Part shown: positions 8,311 through 16,783 of the stretch, piece by piece
How the letters are laid out: the number at the start of each line of letters is the position of its first letter
Position numbering within the stretch: the stretch's first letter is position 1
Assembly (NCBI RefSeq): GCF_937924975.1
Contig: NZ_CALEYG010000035.1
Coordinates: 10,043 to 74,042, forward strand
From: an uncultured Stomatobaculum sp.
Lineage (GTDB): Bacteria > Bacillota > Clostridia > Lachnospirales > Lachnospiraceae
Direction: 5' to 3'
DNA length: 64,000 nucleotides
The notes under the pieces: generated by a model
Told to the model about the DNA's origin: nothing
The model's input: the letters and a program-made list of their open reading frames with translations, nothing else
Database searches by the model: none
Translations under genes and position numbers: made by a program

Positions 8311-11300
8311 GTGAGCGGATTGAGACAGCGCGGGCCCTGCTCTCGCAGTACGGGCGGAATACGGCGGCCATGCTGGACGAGCACCCGGAACTTGAGACCT
8401 TAGAGCTCTTTTCCGACCGCCGCGAGAGTCTCCTCGACTGGTACTCGTTTTGCGCAGGCGCAAAGCTTCTTCTCGCCGGTGCGGGCGACGGAGGTCTCCT
8501 GTCTCTGCTTCTTCGGAAGGGACTTAAGATCACGGCGCTCGACACGGATGAGGCAGCGCTCGCCTTTTTGCGGGAGAGAAAAGAGGTCTTTGAGCTGTCG
8601 GGAGAACTGGAGACGGTGTCCGGAAAACTCGGCGAAGGCAGCACAGCTTCCCTTGGGTCTTTTGACTATGTCCTCTTTGACGGAACCCTGAGAAGCGAGG
8701 ACGAGGCGATGCTTCGCGCGGCGCGGGAACTGCTTTCCCCGGGCGGCACGCTTCTCATCGCCGCGGAAAATGCCTACGGCGTCCGCGCCTTTGCGGGACA
8801 AAAACTCGGCGAGAATGCGCTGAGCTATGAGAAACTCAAAGCGCTCACGGAAGCGGCGGGGGGAAACAGCTTCTTCTACTTCCCGGAGCCGCTCAAAAAT
8901 CTGGCGGACACCATTTACTCGGAGCGGCGCCTTCCGGAAGAGGGCGAACTGTCCCGCGTGATACCGGCCTACGGCTTCCCGACCTATGTCGCAATCAATG
9001 TCGGCGCAAAGTACAACGAAGTGTGCCGCGACGGGCTCTACCCGCACTTTGCGGATTCCTTTCTCGCCTGCTGGACCAAGGGGGCGGCAGCACCGGAATC
9101 CCGCCCGGTCTATGTGAAATACAACCGGAACCGCGACGCGCGCTACCGCCTGGTAACAGTCATTTGGGAAAAGGCGGACGGCACGCGTCTGGTCGAAAAG
9201 CGCGCGCTGAGCGCGGACGGCAACGCGCACATCGCGGCGTTTGCCGAGCGGCTTCGGTGCCTCCGGGAAGAGGGAAGAGATATTTCCTACGCGGCCCCGG
9301 AGATACGGACGGAAAACGGTCTGACAAGTGCCTGCTTCCCCTATGTGCTCGGCGAGAATTTTTCGCAGCGCATCTGCCGCGAAATCGCCGCGGGGGCGCC
9401 GCTCGAGGACACGCTCGAGCGGGCTTTGGACCGGCTGATCGGCGGCGGTGAAGTCCACAACATCGATGCGATTTTCGACAATTTCCTCGTGACCGGCGGC
9501 ACGGCAGAGACCGAAATCGAGAGTCTTCCGCTGACCGGCATCGACTGTGAGTGGGTCTCCGAGACCGCGCTCGACAAAAACTATGTGCGCTACCGCGCGC
9601 TTCGCACCTTCTACGAACAGCAGCGGGAGAGCCTCGGGCTCGGCACGGAGGCGGATTTTTTACAGCGCTTCGGTGTCACGGCGGCGGAGTGCGCGCGCTT
9701 TGCAGCGGAAGAGGCAAGCTTTCAGCGCGGCGTCGCGGGCAAGGAGCAGGCGCGTTTCCTGGACCGCTTCATTGTCTCGCAGCAGAACGCGGAGATTATC
9801 GCGCGGACGGAGCGCACCCTCGAGGAGACCAGAGAACAGCTCGCGGCCTCCTTTGAGGAGATTCGTATCCGCGATGCGGAGATTAAGAAGATCACCGAGG
9901 TGAAGCGCCTGACGGATAACCACGTCGTGAATCTGGAGACCATGATACGGGATCTCCGCCGGGAGAACGGACAGCTCGCGGAAACCTTACAGTATCTGAG
10001 CCGCCACCAGACGCTCTATTCCCGCCTCCGCCGGAAGGCGAGCGCCATCTTCAACGCGAAGTATCCGAAGGGATCCGGCGAGCGGAAGCGCTTCCTGTTC
10101 CGCCTCGATGCGATCCGGCATCCGATCCGGCACCGGAAACTTGTCAGCACGCCGGAGGGCAGAAATCTGATTGACGGTGAATTCGCAATCGGCGACATTT
10201 ACCGCGAGCACGGGAAACTTTCATTCCCGCAGTTCGATGCGCCGCGGGTCTCTATCATCATCCCCTGCTACAACCAGATTGCGTATACCTACGCTTGCCT
10301 GGTCTCGATTCTCGAGCACACGCCGGACATCTCCTATGAGGTCATTATCGCGGACGATGTCTCGACCGACGCGACCAAGCGCCTTTCGGACTTTGCGGAG
10401 GGACTTGTAATCGCGCGGAACGAGACAAACCAGGGCTTTTTAAAGAACTGTAACCAGGCAGCGGCAAAGGCGCGCGGCGAGTTCCTCTTTTTCCTGAACA
10501 ACGATACCAAAGTCACCGAGGGTTATCTCTCCTGGCTCTTAAAACTCATGGATGAGGACCCGAGCATCGGTATGACGGGTTCGAAACTCGTCTATCCGGA
10601 CGGGCGGCTCCAGGAGGCGGGCGGCATCATCTGGAGCGATGCCTCCGGCTGGAACTACGGGCGACTTCAGGATCCCTCGCTCCCGGAATTCAACTATGTG
10701 AAGGATGTCGACTACATGTCCGGTGCGGCGATTCTGATCCGCCGCGAACTCTGGAAGGAGATCGGCGGCTTTGACACGCGCTATGCGCCCGCCTACTGTG
10801 AGGACTCGGATCTCGCTTTTGAAGTGCGCGCCCACGGCTATCGCGTGGTCTATCAGCCGAAGTCGGTGGTCATTCACTTCGAGGGCATCTCGAACGGCAC
10901 GGATGTACAGGGAACCGGCTTAAAGCGCTATCAGATCGAGAACACCGAGAAGTTAAAAGAGAAGTGGAAGAAGGAACTGTCCGAGCAGTTTGAAAACAAC
11001 GGCAATCCGGATCCCTTCCGCGCGCGCGAGCGGAGCAAGGGCAAGAAGATCATTCTCGTTGTGGATCACTATGTGCCGACCTTTGACAAGGACGCGGGCA
11101 GCCGCACGACCTGGCAGTATCTGAAAATGTTCGTGAAACAGGGCTATCAGGTCAAGTTCCTCGGCGACAACTTCGCGGCGGAGGAGCCCTACACGACGGT
11201 GCTGACGCAGCTCGGCATTGAGGTGCTCTACGGTCCGGCGATGCAGCAGGGTATCTGGGATTGGATCGAAAAGCACGCGGCGGATCTGGACTTTGTCTAT

Positions 11301-12146
11301 CTGAACCGCCCGCACATTGCGAGCAAGTACATCGACTTTATTCAGGAGCGAACTTCTATTCGTGTCCTCTACTACGGTCATGACCTTCACTTCCTGCGGG
11401 AGCGCCGCGAGTACGAGCTGACCGGGGAGACAGAGCACCGGGATGCCTCGGCTTACTGGAAGGGCGTCGAGTTCTCGTTGCTCCGGAAGGCGGCGCTCAG
11501 TTTCTATCCCTCGGCGGAGGAGTGCAAGGCAATTCACGCAATCGACAAGACCATACGCGTGAAGCCCTTGACCGCCTATGTCTGGGACAGCTTCCCGCCG
11601 GAACGCGATTTCGGCTATGAGAAGCGCGAGGGGCTGCTCTTTGTGGGAGGCTTTGCGCACCCGCCGAACCTGGACGCGGTACTCTGGTTCCTGAAAGAGG
11701 TGTTTCCGCGGGTACGCGCGGAGGAGCCGGTCAACTTCTATGTCGCGGGTTCCAAGGTGCCGGACGAACTGAAGGCGCTCGATAACCCGGCGGCGGGCAT
11801 TCACATTCTCGGCTTTGTCTCGGATGAGCGGCTTGCGGAACTCTATCAAAGTTGCCGCCTCGTCGTCGTGCCGCTCCGTTACGGTGCCGGCGTGAAGGGC
11901 AAGGTGATTGAGGCGCTCTACTACGGCGCGCCGGTGCTCACGACGCCGATCGGCGCGGAGGGCATCCCGGACGCGGCACAGGTTATGGAAATCCGGGAGG
12001 ATGCCGCGGACTTCGCGGCCGCGACCTTGCGGCTGTACCGGGATCGGGACGCGCTCACGGCCATGGCGGAACGCGCCGCGCGCTATATCCGGGCGCACAA
12101 CAGCATGGACGCAGTCTGGGCGGAACTGAAAGATGACTTTGCCTGA
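8307..12146 (+). CDS. Methyltransferase-kinase-coiled coil-GT2-GT4 fusion (WbdD-like chain terminator joined to glycosyltransferases)
   Basis: This 1279-residue protein has five parts. Residues 1-205 are a class I SAM methyltransferase with LLLAGAGDGG near 54. Residues about 240-445 look like a protein-kinase-like phosphotransferase, with HNIDAIFDN (384-392) and DCEW (413-416) placed like the catalytic loop and metal site. Residues about 468-568 are charged heptad sequence with high coiled-coil character. Residues about 645-885 are a family 2 glycosyltransferase (SIIIPCYN, NNDTKV). Residues about 910-1279 are a family 4 glycosyltransferase with EALYYGAPVLTTPIG near the end. The first three parts match the order in WbdD of E. 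coli O8/O9a, which caps and measures chains. The kinase call is from motifs only. The gene overlaps the wzt stop by 4 bases. Confidence 0.85.
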   Translation: MSERIETARALLSQYGRNTAAMLDEHPELETLELFSDRRESLLDWYSFCAGAKLLLAGAGDGGLLSLLLRKGLKITALDTDEAALAFLRERKEVFELSGELETVSGKLGEGSTASLGSFDYVLFDGTLRSEDEAMLRAARELLSPGGTLLIAAENAYGVRAFAGQKLGENALSYEKLKALTEAAGGNSFFYFPEPLKNLADTIYSERRLPEEGELSRVIPAYGFPTYVAINVGAKYNEVCRDGLYPHFADSFLACWTKGAAAPESRPVYVKYNRNRDARYRLVTVIWEKADGTRLVEKRALSADGNAHIAAFAERLRCLREEGRDISYAAPEIRTENGLTSACFPYVLGENFSQRICREIAAGAPLEDTLERALDRLIGGGEVHNIDAIFDNFLVTGGTAETEIESLPLTGIDCEWVSETALDKNYVRYRALRTFYEQQRESLGLGTEADFLQRFGVTAAECARFAAEEASFQRGVAGKEQARFLDRFIVSQQNAEIIARTERTLEETREQLAASFEEIRIRDAEIKKITEVKRLTDNHVVNLETMIRDLRRENGQLAETLQYLSRHQTLYSRLRRKASAIFNAKYPKGSGERKRFLFRLDAIRHPIRHRKLVSTPEGRNLIDGEFAIGDIYREHGKLSFPQFDAPRVSIIIPCYNQIAYTYACLVSILEHTPDISYEVIIADDVSTDATKRLSDFAEGLVIARNETNQGFLKNCNQAAAKARGEFLFFLNNDTKVTEGYLSWLLKLMDEDPSIGMTGSKLVYPDGRLQEAGGIIWSDASGWNYGRLQDPSLPEFNYVKDVDYMSGAAILIRRELWKEIGGFDTRYAPAYCEDSDLAFEVRAHGYRVVYQPKSVVIHFEGISNGTDVQGTGLKRYQIENTEKLKEKWKKELSEQFENNGNPDPFRARERSKGKKIILVVDHYVPTFDKDAGSRTTWQYLKMFVKQGYQVKFLGDNFAAEEPYTTVLTQLGIEVLYGPAMQQGIWDWIEKHAADLDFVYLNRPHIASKYIDFIQERTSIRVLYYGHDLHFLRERREYELTGETEHRDASAYWKGVEFSLLRKAALSFYPSAEECKAIHAIDKTIRVKPLTAYVWDSFPPERDFGYEKREGLLFVGGFAHPPNLDAVLWFLKEVFPRVRAEEPVNFYVAGSKVPDELKALDNPAAGIHILGFVSDERLAELYQSCRLVVVPLRYGAGVKGKVIEALYYGAPVLTTPIGAEGIPDAAQVMEIREDAADFAAATLRLYRDRDALTAMAERAARYIRAHNSMDAVWAELKDDFA

Positions 12147-12149
12147 CCG

Positions 12150-12189
12150 TTCTTGCGGAAAGCAGTTCTTACAGAAATTCTTACAGAAA
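12150..12189 (+). repeat. Three copies of TTCTTRCRGAAA upstream of the lipoprotein gene
   Basis: TTCTTGCGGAAA lies at 12150-12161, followed after 4 bases by two identical, directly adjoining copies of TTCTTACAGAAA (12166-12177 and 12178-12189). They lie between the glycan operon and the promoter of the lipoprotein gene. The repeat could be a regulator site; on the minus strand it reads CTGTAAG, a word also found in direct-repeat boxes upstream of other surface-protein genes in this window. Confidence 0.7.
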
Positions 12190-12210
12190 GCAAAAGAAAG
12201 TCCTAAGATA

Positions 12211-12250
12211 TTTTGTGAACATTTCGTGAACAAAAGAAATATGATATACT
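12211..12250 (+). promoter_or_regulatory. Promoter with 11-bp tandem repeat for the lipoprotein/ABC cassette
   Basis: TTTTGTGAACA (12211-12221) is directly followed by TTTCGTGAACA (12222-12232), an 11-bp tandem repeat with one mismatch. A -10 element TATACT lies at 12245-12250, so the second repeat covers the place of the -35 element, which is otherwise poor. This layout suits an activator of the OmpR family binding head to tail. The start codon follows 40 bases after the -10. Confidence 0.55.
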
Positions 12251-12290
12251 GCTCACATGACCCGGACTCGGGCGGAAAGGGAGGAAACCA

Positions 12291-13793
12291 ATGAGATTGT
12301 TCGGAAGATGGAAGAGAGCGGCGGTCGGCGTAGCGTCTGTTGCGGCGGCGATGGCACTGGCGACCGGTTGCGGCAAAAAGGCGGCGGCTTCGCCGGATCA
12401 GCGCTATAAGGAGGCTGAGCAGAAGCAGGTCAAGGAGTTCAACGAGAGCTTCCTCAGCGCGTATGATATTTCGCGAGAAAAACTCGCGAGCGACAAGGTC
12501 GCGAGCGGCGAGGGCACGATGACAATCACTGTCTCGGATGACGCAAAGCAGACGCTTAAGGCGCTCTCGGGCGGCACAGATTTCTCCTGGCTCACGAAGC
12601 TCGGCATGCAGATGAAAGCCAAGGTCGGCAAGACCGCACTCGAGGAGAATGTGGCGCTCAGCCTGAACGATAAGCCGCTCGGCACACTGAATCTCTTCAT
12701 GTCGGATGAGGCGCTTTACGTGCAGATTCCGGAACTCGCCGAGAAGTTCATGAAGATTCCGACGGATGAACTTGGCGGCAGAGAGAACTTTGCGAAAACC
12801 TTCGAGCAGTACAAGAAGATGCCGGAGGGCAAGCAGCTCGACAAGGTGATTACGGGCTACAGCAAGCTGATTACCGACGAGGCAAAGAATGTGCAGGAGT
12901 CGAAAGAGGATGTGACGGTCGGCAATCACACCGTCAATGCGACCAAGCTCGAGGCGACCTTTGAGGGCGAGCAGTTGACCGAGCTGCAGAAGAAGATTGT
13001 CGCGGCCGCTTCGGATGACCAGGATCTCGCGGCGGTGGTCAAGGGCTTTGCGGGCGATGACGGCTATGCGCAGTTCAAGGACGAAGTCGACAAGGCAAAG
13101 AGCAACCCGACCGAGATTCAGGGCAAGCTGGTTTCGACCATCTGGCTCGGCGAGGGCGACAAGATTGTGGCGCGCGAGATTCGCATCGAGAACCCGAATT
13201 CGAACGAGAACTATGTCTTCTCGATGAAGGCGCCGAACAAGGGCAATGAGTTCGCGTCGGAGGTCGCATTCTCGGAGGACGGCAAGGAGCTGTTCAATGT
13301 GAGCGGCAGCGGTTCGAATGACGGCAAGAAGATGAGCGGTGTGTTTACCTTCACGCAGAACGGCGAGCAGGTCGGCGTGCTCATGCTGGATGAGCTTGAT
13401 CTTGCGGTAATGAAGAAGGGTGAGCTCACGGCGAAGGGTAAGTTCAAGCTCGCGGGCGGCAGCAGCACGAGTGTCATGGATCTCAGCGCATTCAGCTTCA
13501 ACTTTGACGCTGCGGAGACCGAGACGAGCACGAAGATGACCGTGACGGTGAATAAGGATGACAACGCGTTTGTGACCGTGGCGCTGGATTCGACCAGAAG
13601 CGAGGGCGGCGAGGAGCCGACGGCACCGGCAGAGGATGCGAGCGTGAATGTCTCGAACGACACAGAGGCTGAGAACTTTGTGAAGGGCGCAAACTGGAAC
13701 GGCTTCCTCGGTCAGCTTCGTCAGACGGATATCCCGTCGAACTATCTGGACCTCATGGAGAGTTCGCTGAAGAGCGCGGGTTACATGCAGTAA
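12291..13793 (+). CDS. Large lipoprotein of unknown function
   Basis: The protein has 500 residues, with a basic N-terminus, a hydrophobic stretch and the lipobox LATGC (Cys near residue 27), so it should be a membrane-anchored lipoprotein on the outer face. After a Lys/Gln/Glu-rich segment the rest is a long beta-rich domain with many charged residues and no recognised catalytic motif. It resembles the uncharacterised large lipoproteins common in Lachnospiraceae. GAGGAAACC precedes the ATG. The ABC ATPase gene starts 3 bases after the stop, so the lipoprotein may work with that exporter. Its own upstream region carries the tandem repeats described separately. Confidence 0.8.
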   Translation: MRLFGRWKRAAVGVASVAAAMALATGCGKKAAASPDQRYKEAEQKQVKEFNESFLSAYDISREKLASDKVASGEGTMTITVSDDAKQTLKALSGGTDFSWLTKLGMQMKAKVGKTALEENVALSLNDKPLGTLNLFMSDEALYVQIPELAEKFMKIPTDELGGRENFAKTFEQYKKMPEGKQLDKVITGYSKLITDEAKNVQESKEDVTVGNHTVNATKLEATFEGEQLTELQKKIVAAASDDQDLAAVVKGFAGDDGYAQFKDEVDKAKSNPTEIQGKLVSTIWLGEGDKIVAREIRIENPNSNENYVFSMKAPNKGNEFASEVAFSEDGKELFNVSGSGSNDGKKMSGVFTFTQNGEQVGVLMLDELDLAVMKKGELTAKGKFKLAGGSSTSVMDLSAFSFNFDAAETETSTKMTVTVNKDDNAFVTVALDSTRSEGGEEPTAPAEDASVNVSNDTEAENFVKGANWNGFLGQLRQTDIPSNYLDLMESSLKSAGYMQ

Positions 13794-13796
13794 GCA

Positions 13797-14468
13797 ATGC
13801 TGATTTTAACAAAGATTCAAAAGCAATACGGAAAGAACGCTGTCCTGCGGGAGATTAACCTGCAGGCGGCGAACGGAAGTTGTGTGGGCATTCTCGGCGG
13901 AAACGGCGGCGGGAAGACCACACTTCTTTCCGTTTTGGGAGGAATTCTGCGACCGGACGGGGGGAGCTTTACCTATGACGGGGAAGAACTCTTCGGGCAC
14001 GAGGCGCGCCGCAGGGCGCTGGTCGGCTTTTCGCCGCAGGCGAATCCGCTGATGGAGGAACTGTCCGGGTTTGACAATTTACTGCTCTGGCACGACAGAA
14101 AAGCCATAGAGAGAGGCATGGCGGAAGACGGGGCGATTACGGCGCTCGGCGTGACCGCATTTCTGAAAAAGCCGGTCGCCAAACTCTCCGGTGGCATGAA
14201 GAAACGCCTCGCGCTCTCGATTGCCGTACTGCGCGCGCCGAAGATTCTCCTACTCGACGAGCCGACCGCGGCGCTCGATATGGAGGGAAAGGCAAAGTTT
14301 TACGCCTACTTAAAGTGCTTTACGGAGGGGGGCGGCACGGCCCTCTTTGTGACCCACGATTTCGCGGAATTTGCGCACTGCGATCAGCTTGTCTTTCTGA
14401 AGGACGGCAGACTGCGGGACATTCCGCACCCGGAAAATCAGGCGGCGGCGGAGGCACTGTTTTTATGA
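13797..14468 (+). CDS. ABC transporter ATPase
   Basis: The protein has 223 residues: Walker A GGNGGGKTT near residue 37, signature KLSGGMKKR near 126 and Walker B LLLDEPTAALD near 146. This single ATPase would drive the two ABC-2 type permeases encoded next. It starts 3 bases after the lipoprotein stop and overlaps the next gene by 4 bases. The substrate is unknown; ATPases of this layout serve peptide, drug or lantibiotic export and self-protection. Confidence 0.9.
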   Translation: MLILTKIQKQYGKNAVLREINLQAANGSCVGILGGNGGGKTTLLSVLGGILRPDGGSFTYDGEELFGHEARRRALVGFSPQANPLMEELSGFDNLLLWHDRKAIERGMAEDGAITALGVTAFLKKPVAKLSGGMKKRLALSIAVLRAPKILLLDEPTAALDMEGKAKFYAYLKCFTEGGGTALFVTHDFAEFAHCDQLVFLKDGRLRDIPHPENQAAAEALFL

Positions 14469-15637
14469 GACGCTATTTTTCGGCGCAGTGGAAGAGAGCG
14501 CTGCGAAGCCTTCCGGGGGCGCTGTTTGCGAATGTCCTGCTTCTGCTGTCGGCGGCACTGCTGGCGTTCTTTCTGACAAAGCTCTTTTCGCCATCGGCGG
14601 AGGGAACCGCCAAGCTGAAACTCGGCATTGTCGGCGGCAGAGGCGAGACCTATCTCGGGACGGGGCTCGGGATGCTGAACAATATGGACAGCTCCCGCTT
14701 CGCGATTTCCTATGAGCAGATGGATCGGGAGAGCGCGGCGGCGGCTCTTCGGCGCGGTGAAATCCAGGCCTATTTGGATGTGCCGGATGATTTTCTCTCC
14801 GCGCTCGCCGACGGCGAGAATAAGACCATACGCTATGTGGGCGGCGGCCTCGAGGCGGGCTTAAACAGCGCGCTGATTCGCGAGGCAGGCAGCGCGGCAG
14901 AGGTGATTTTAAAAGAGACCGAGAGGGGCATTTATGCGGCGGAGGGCTATTTTGACGCCCACGGCGAGGCTGCACGGCACGAGAAGCTGCTGACAGAGCT
15001 GAATCTCCGTTATCTCGCACTGGTCCTAAACCGGAATCAGGCTTACCGGACGGAGAGCGTTGAGCCGCTTCGGGATGTCTCGCTGCCGCGCTACTATGCG
15101 GCGGCACTGCTCTGCTTTCTGTTCTTTTCCTCGGGCGTCAGTGCGCTGCCCTTTGCGACCGGGCGTTCCCGGGTGCTCGGGAGCCTGCTATCGGCGGCGG
15201 GGCTATCCCGCACCCGCCAGCTACTTTCGGAATACGCGGCCTACTTTCTGTTACAGCTATTCGCGTGCCTGCCGCTCCTTATCATCCTGCGAGAAAAATT
15301 TCCGGGAATTTTGCCGGTGCTTTGTACGGCGACAGCCTTTCAGTTCCTGCTCTATGAGCTCTCGACGGGGCTTTTGGCGGGCGCTTTTTTACAGTTGCTT
15401 GCCGGAATCACCGTTTCCTTTGTGAGCGGCTGTTTTTATCCGCTCGCTTTTTTCCCGGACCGATGGCAGCAGATCAGTCGCGCGCTGCCGAGCGGACAGT
15501 GTTTTTCCTACCTGCAGAACTTAACGGCGGGAAGCCCGGTCACAGCGCTTCTTTGGCAGGGGGCAGGACTTTTGCTCTTTGCGCTGCTGTTTCTTCTGCT
15601 CGCGGCGCTCTGCCGCGCGGGAAGGAGGCAGGTATGA
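14465..15637 (+). CDS. ABC-2 type transporter permease
   Basis: The protein has 390 residues, starting at the ATG inside the ATGA overlap with the ATPase stop. The layout is one N-terminal membrane helix (about 15-40), an extracytoplasmic domain of about 150 residues, and then five to six helices, as in the YhgE/ABC-2 permease branch. It would pair with the next permease as a heterodimer. The function is not known. Confidence 0.85.
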   Translation: MRRYFSAQWKRALRSLPGALFANVLLLLSAALLAFFLTKLFSPSAEGTAKLKLGIVGGRGETYLGTGLGMLNNMDSSRFAISYEQMDRESAAAALRRGEIQAYLDVPDDFLSALADGENKTIRYVGGGLEAGLNSALIREAGSAAEVILKETERGIYAAEGYFDAHGEAARHEKLLTELNLRYLALVLNRNQAYRTESVEPLRDVSLPRYYAAALLCFLFFSSGVSALPFATGRSRVLGSLLSAAGLSRTRQLLSEYAAYFLLQLFACLPLLIILREKFPGILPVLCTATAFQFLLYELSTGLLAGAFLQLLAGITVSFVSGCFYPLAFFPDRWQQISRALPSGQCFSYLQNLTAGSPVTALLWQGAGLLLFALLFLLLAALCRAGRRQV

Positions 15638-16710
15638 GACAGGTACTTCGCTGGGAACTGCTTCTGATCAAGCGTTTCTTCCGAAAGAAGAGTTTTCTGG
15701 TTCTCTGTCTGCTCCTGCCGCTGCTCGGGTTCTTTTTGCGGCTCGGAAGCCGCGGGGAGAGCGGCATTTTGCGAATCGGTCTGGTCGCGGAAGAGAAGGA
15801 AGGGCAGCTGCCGGAAGTGAATCGGCGGGTCGCGGACAGGCTGCTGACCGGTGACACGGTGCTTCGCATCGAGAAGATCTCCGACGAACGGCGCGCGCGG
15901 GAACAGCTCCGTAACGGCAGACTGGACGCCGCGTGGATTCTGCCGTCTGACCTCGAAGCGCGGATCGAGAAGCGCGCCGGCGGCAAAAACATTCCGCTGG
16001 TCACGGTACTCGAGCGAGAGGACAGCGCGGTTGTGCTTTTGTCCCGCGAAGTGCTGTACCGCGCGCTCTACCCGGAGATTTCCGAGTCCGTCTACCGGAG
16101 CTTTCTCACGGAAAAGTTTTCGCTACATCCGGACAGTTCGGATGTGCGGCAAGAACTGGATACACGCTATGCGGATGTGAACATAGACGGCGAGCTGATC
16201 TCGTACGAGAATGCGGCGGGACAGACGGTGCAGCGACAGAGCTACCTCCGCTCGCCGCTTCGCGGCCTCGGTGCACTCTGGCTGCTGCTGATGAGTTTTG
16301 TCGCGCTGCTCTACTTTCTCGAAGACAGACGGAAGGGGCTGTTCTCCTTTGCGCCCGCGGCCGTGCAGTGCCGGTTTGCGCTCCGCTATCTGCTCGCGGT
16401 GCAGGCGGTGGCGAGTCTCGGCCTTTTGGCGCTGCTCTTTGCGGGCGGGGTGATTCAAAGTGCGGGGCGGGAAGCTCTGTCCCTGCTCTGCCTGAACTTC
16501 CTGGTACTGCTCTTTGTGTCGATAATCGGCGCGCTGACCCGGGGGCGGCAGGAAATCCTGCTCGCGCTCCTGCTGCCGCTTCTCCTGCTCTGCCTGCTCG
16601 GCGCGCCCGTATTTCTGGACCTCGGCATCCGCGCGCTCGAGTTCTTAAATCCGCTGTATTATTACCTCAAACTGGCGGTCGGAACCTTGGCTCCGGTGGT
16701 TGAGTTATGA
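15634..16710 (+). CDS. ABC-2 type transporter permease (partner)
   Basis: The protein has 358 residues, with the same architecture as the preceding permease: a helix near residues 20-38, an external domain, then helices from about 205. AGGAGG precedes the ATG at 15634, and the start overlaps the previous stop by 4 bases. The lipoprotein, the ATPase and two related permeases form a complete export or maintenance unit. The two permeases share layout but little obvious sequence. Confidence 0.85.
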   Translation: MRQVLRWELLLIKRFFRKKSFLVLCLLLPLLGFFLRLGSRGESGILRIGLVAEEKEGQLPEVNRRVADRLLTGDTVLRIEKISDERRAREQLRNGRLDAAWILPSDLEARIEKRAGGKNIPLVTVLEREDSAVVLLSREVLYRALYPEISESVYRSFLTEKFSLHPDSSDVRQELDTRYADVNIDGELISYENAAGQTVQRQSYLRSPLRGLGALWLLLMSFVALLYFLEDRRKGLFSFAPAAVQCRFALRYLLAVQAVASLGLLALLFAGGVIQSAGREALSLLCLNFLVLLFVSIIGALTRGRQEILLALLLPLLLLCLLGAPVFLDLGIRALEFLNPLYYYLKLAVGTLAPVVEL

Positions 16711-16783
16711 AAGTCTATCGTGTAGGATGGAAACTGTAAAAGCCACGAAAAAAGCTACGACCGAAAACGAAGGAGGCAGGAAT

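Noticed and set aside
10953..12929. 658-codon minus-strand frame across the fusion protein and the lipoprotein genes
   Set aside because: It spans the promoter and repeat region and two sound genes, has no ribosome site, and its composition is that of antisense G+C-rich sequence.
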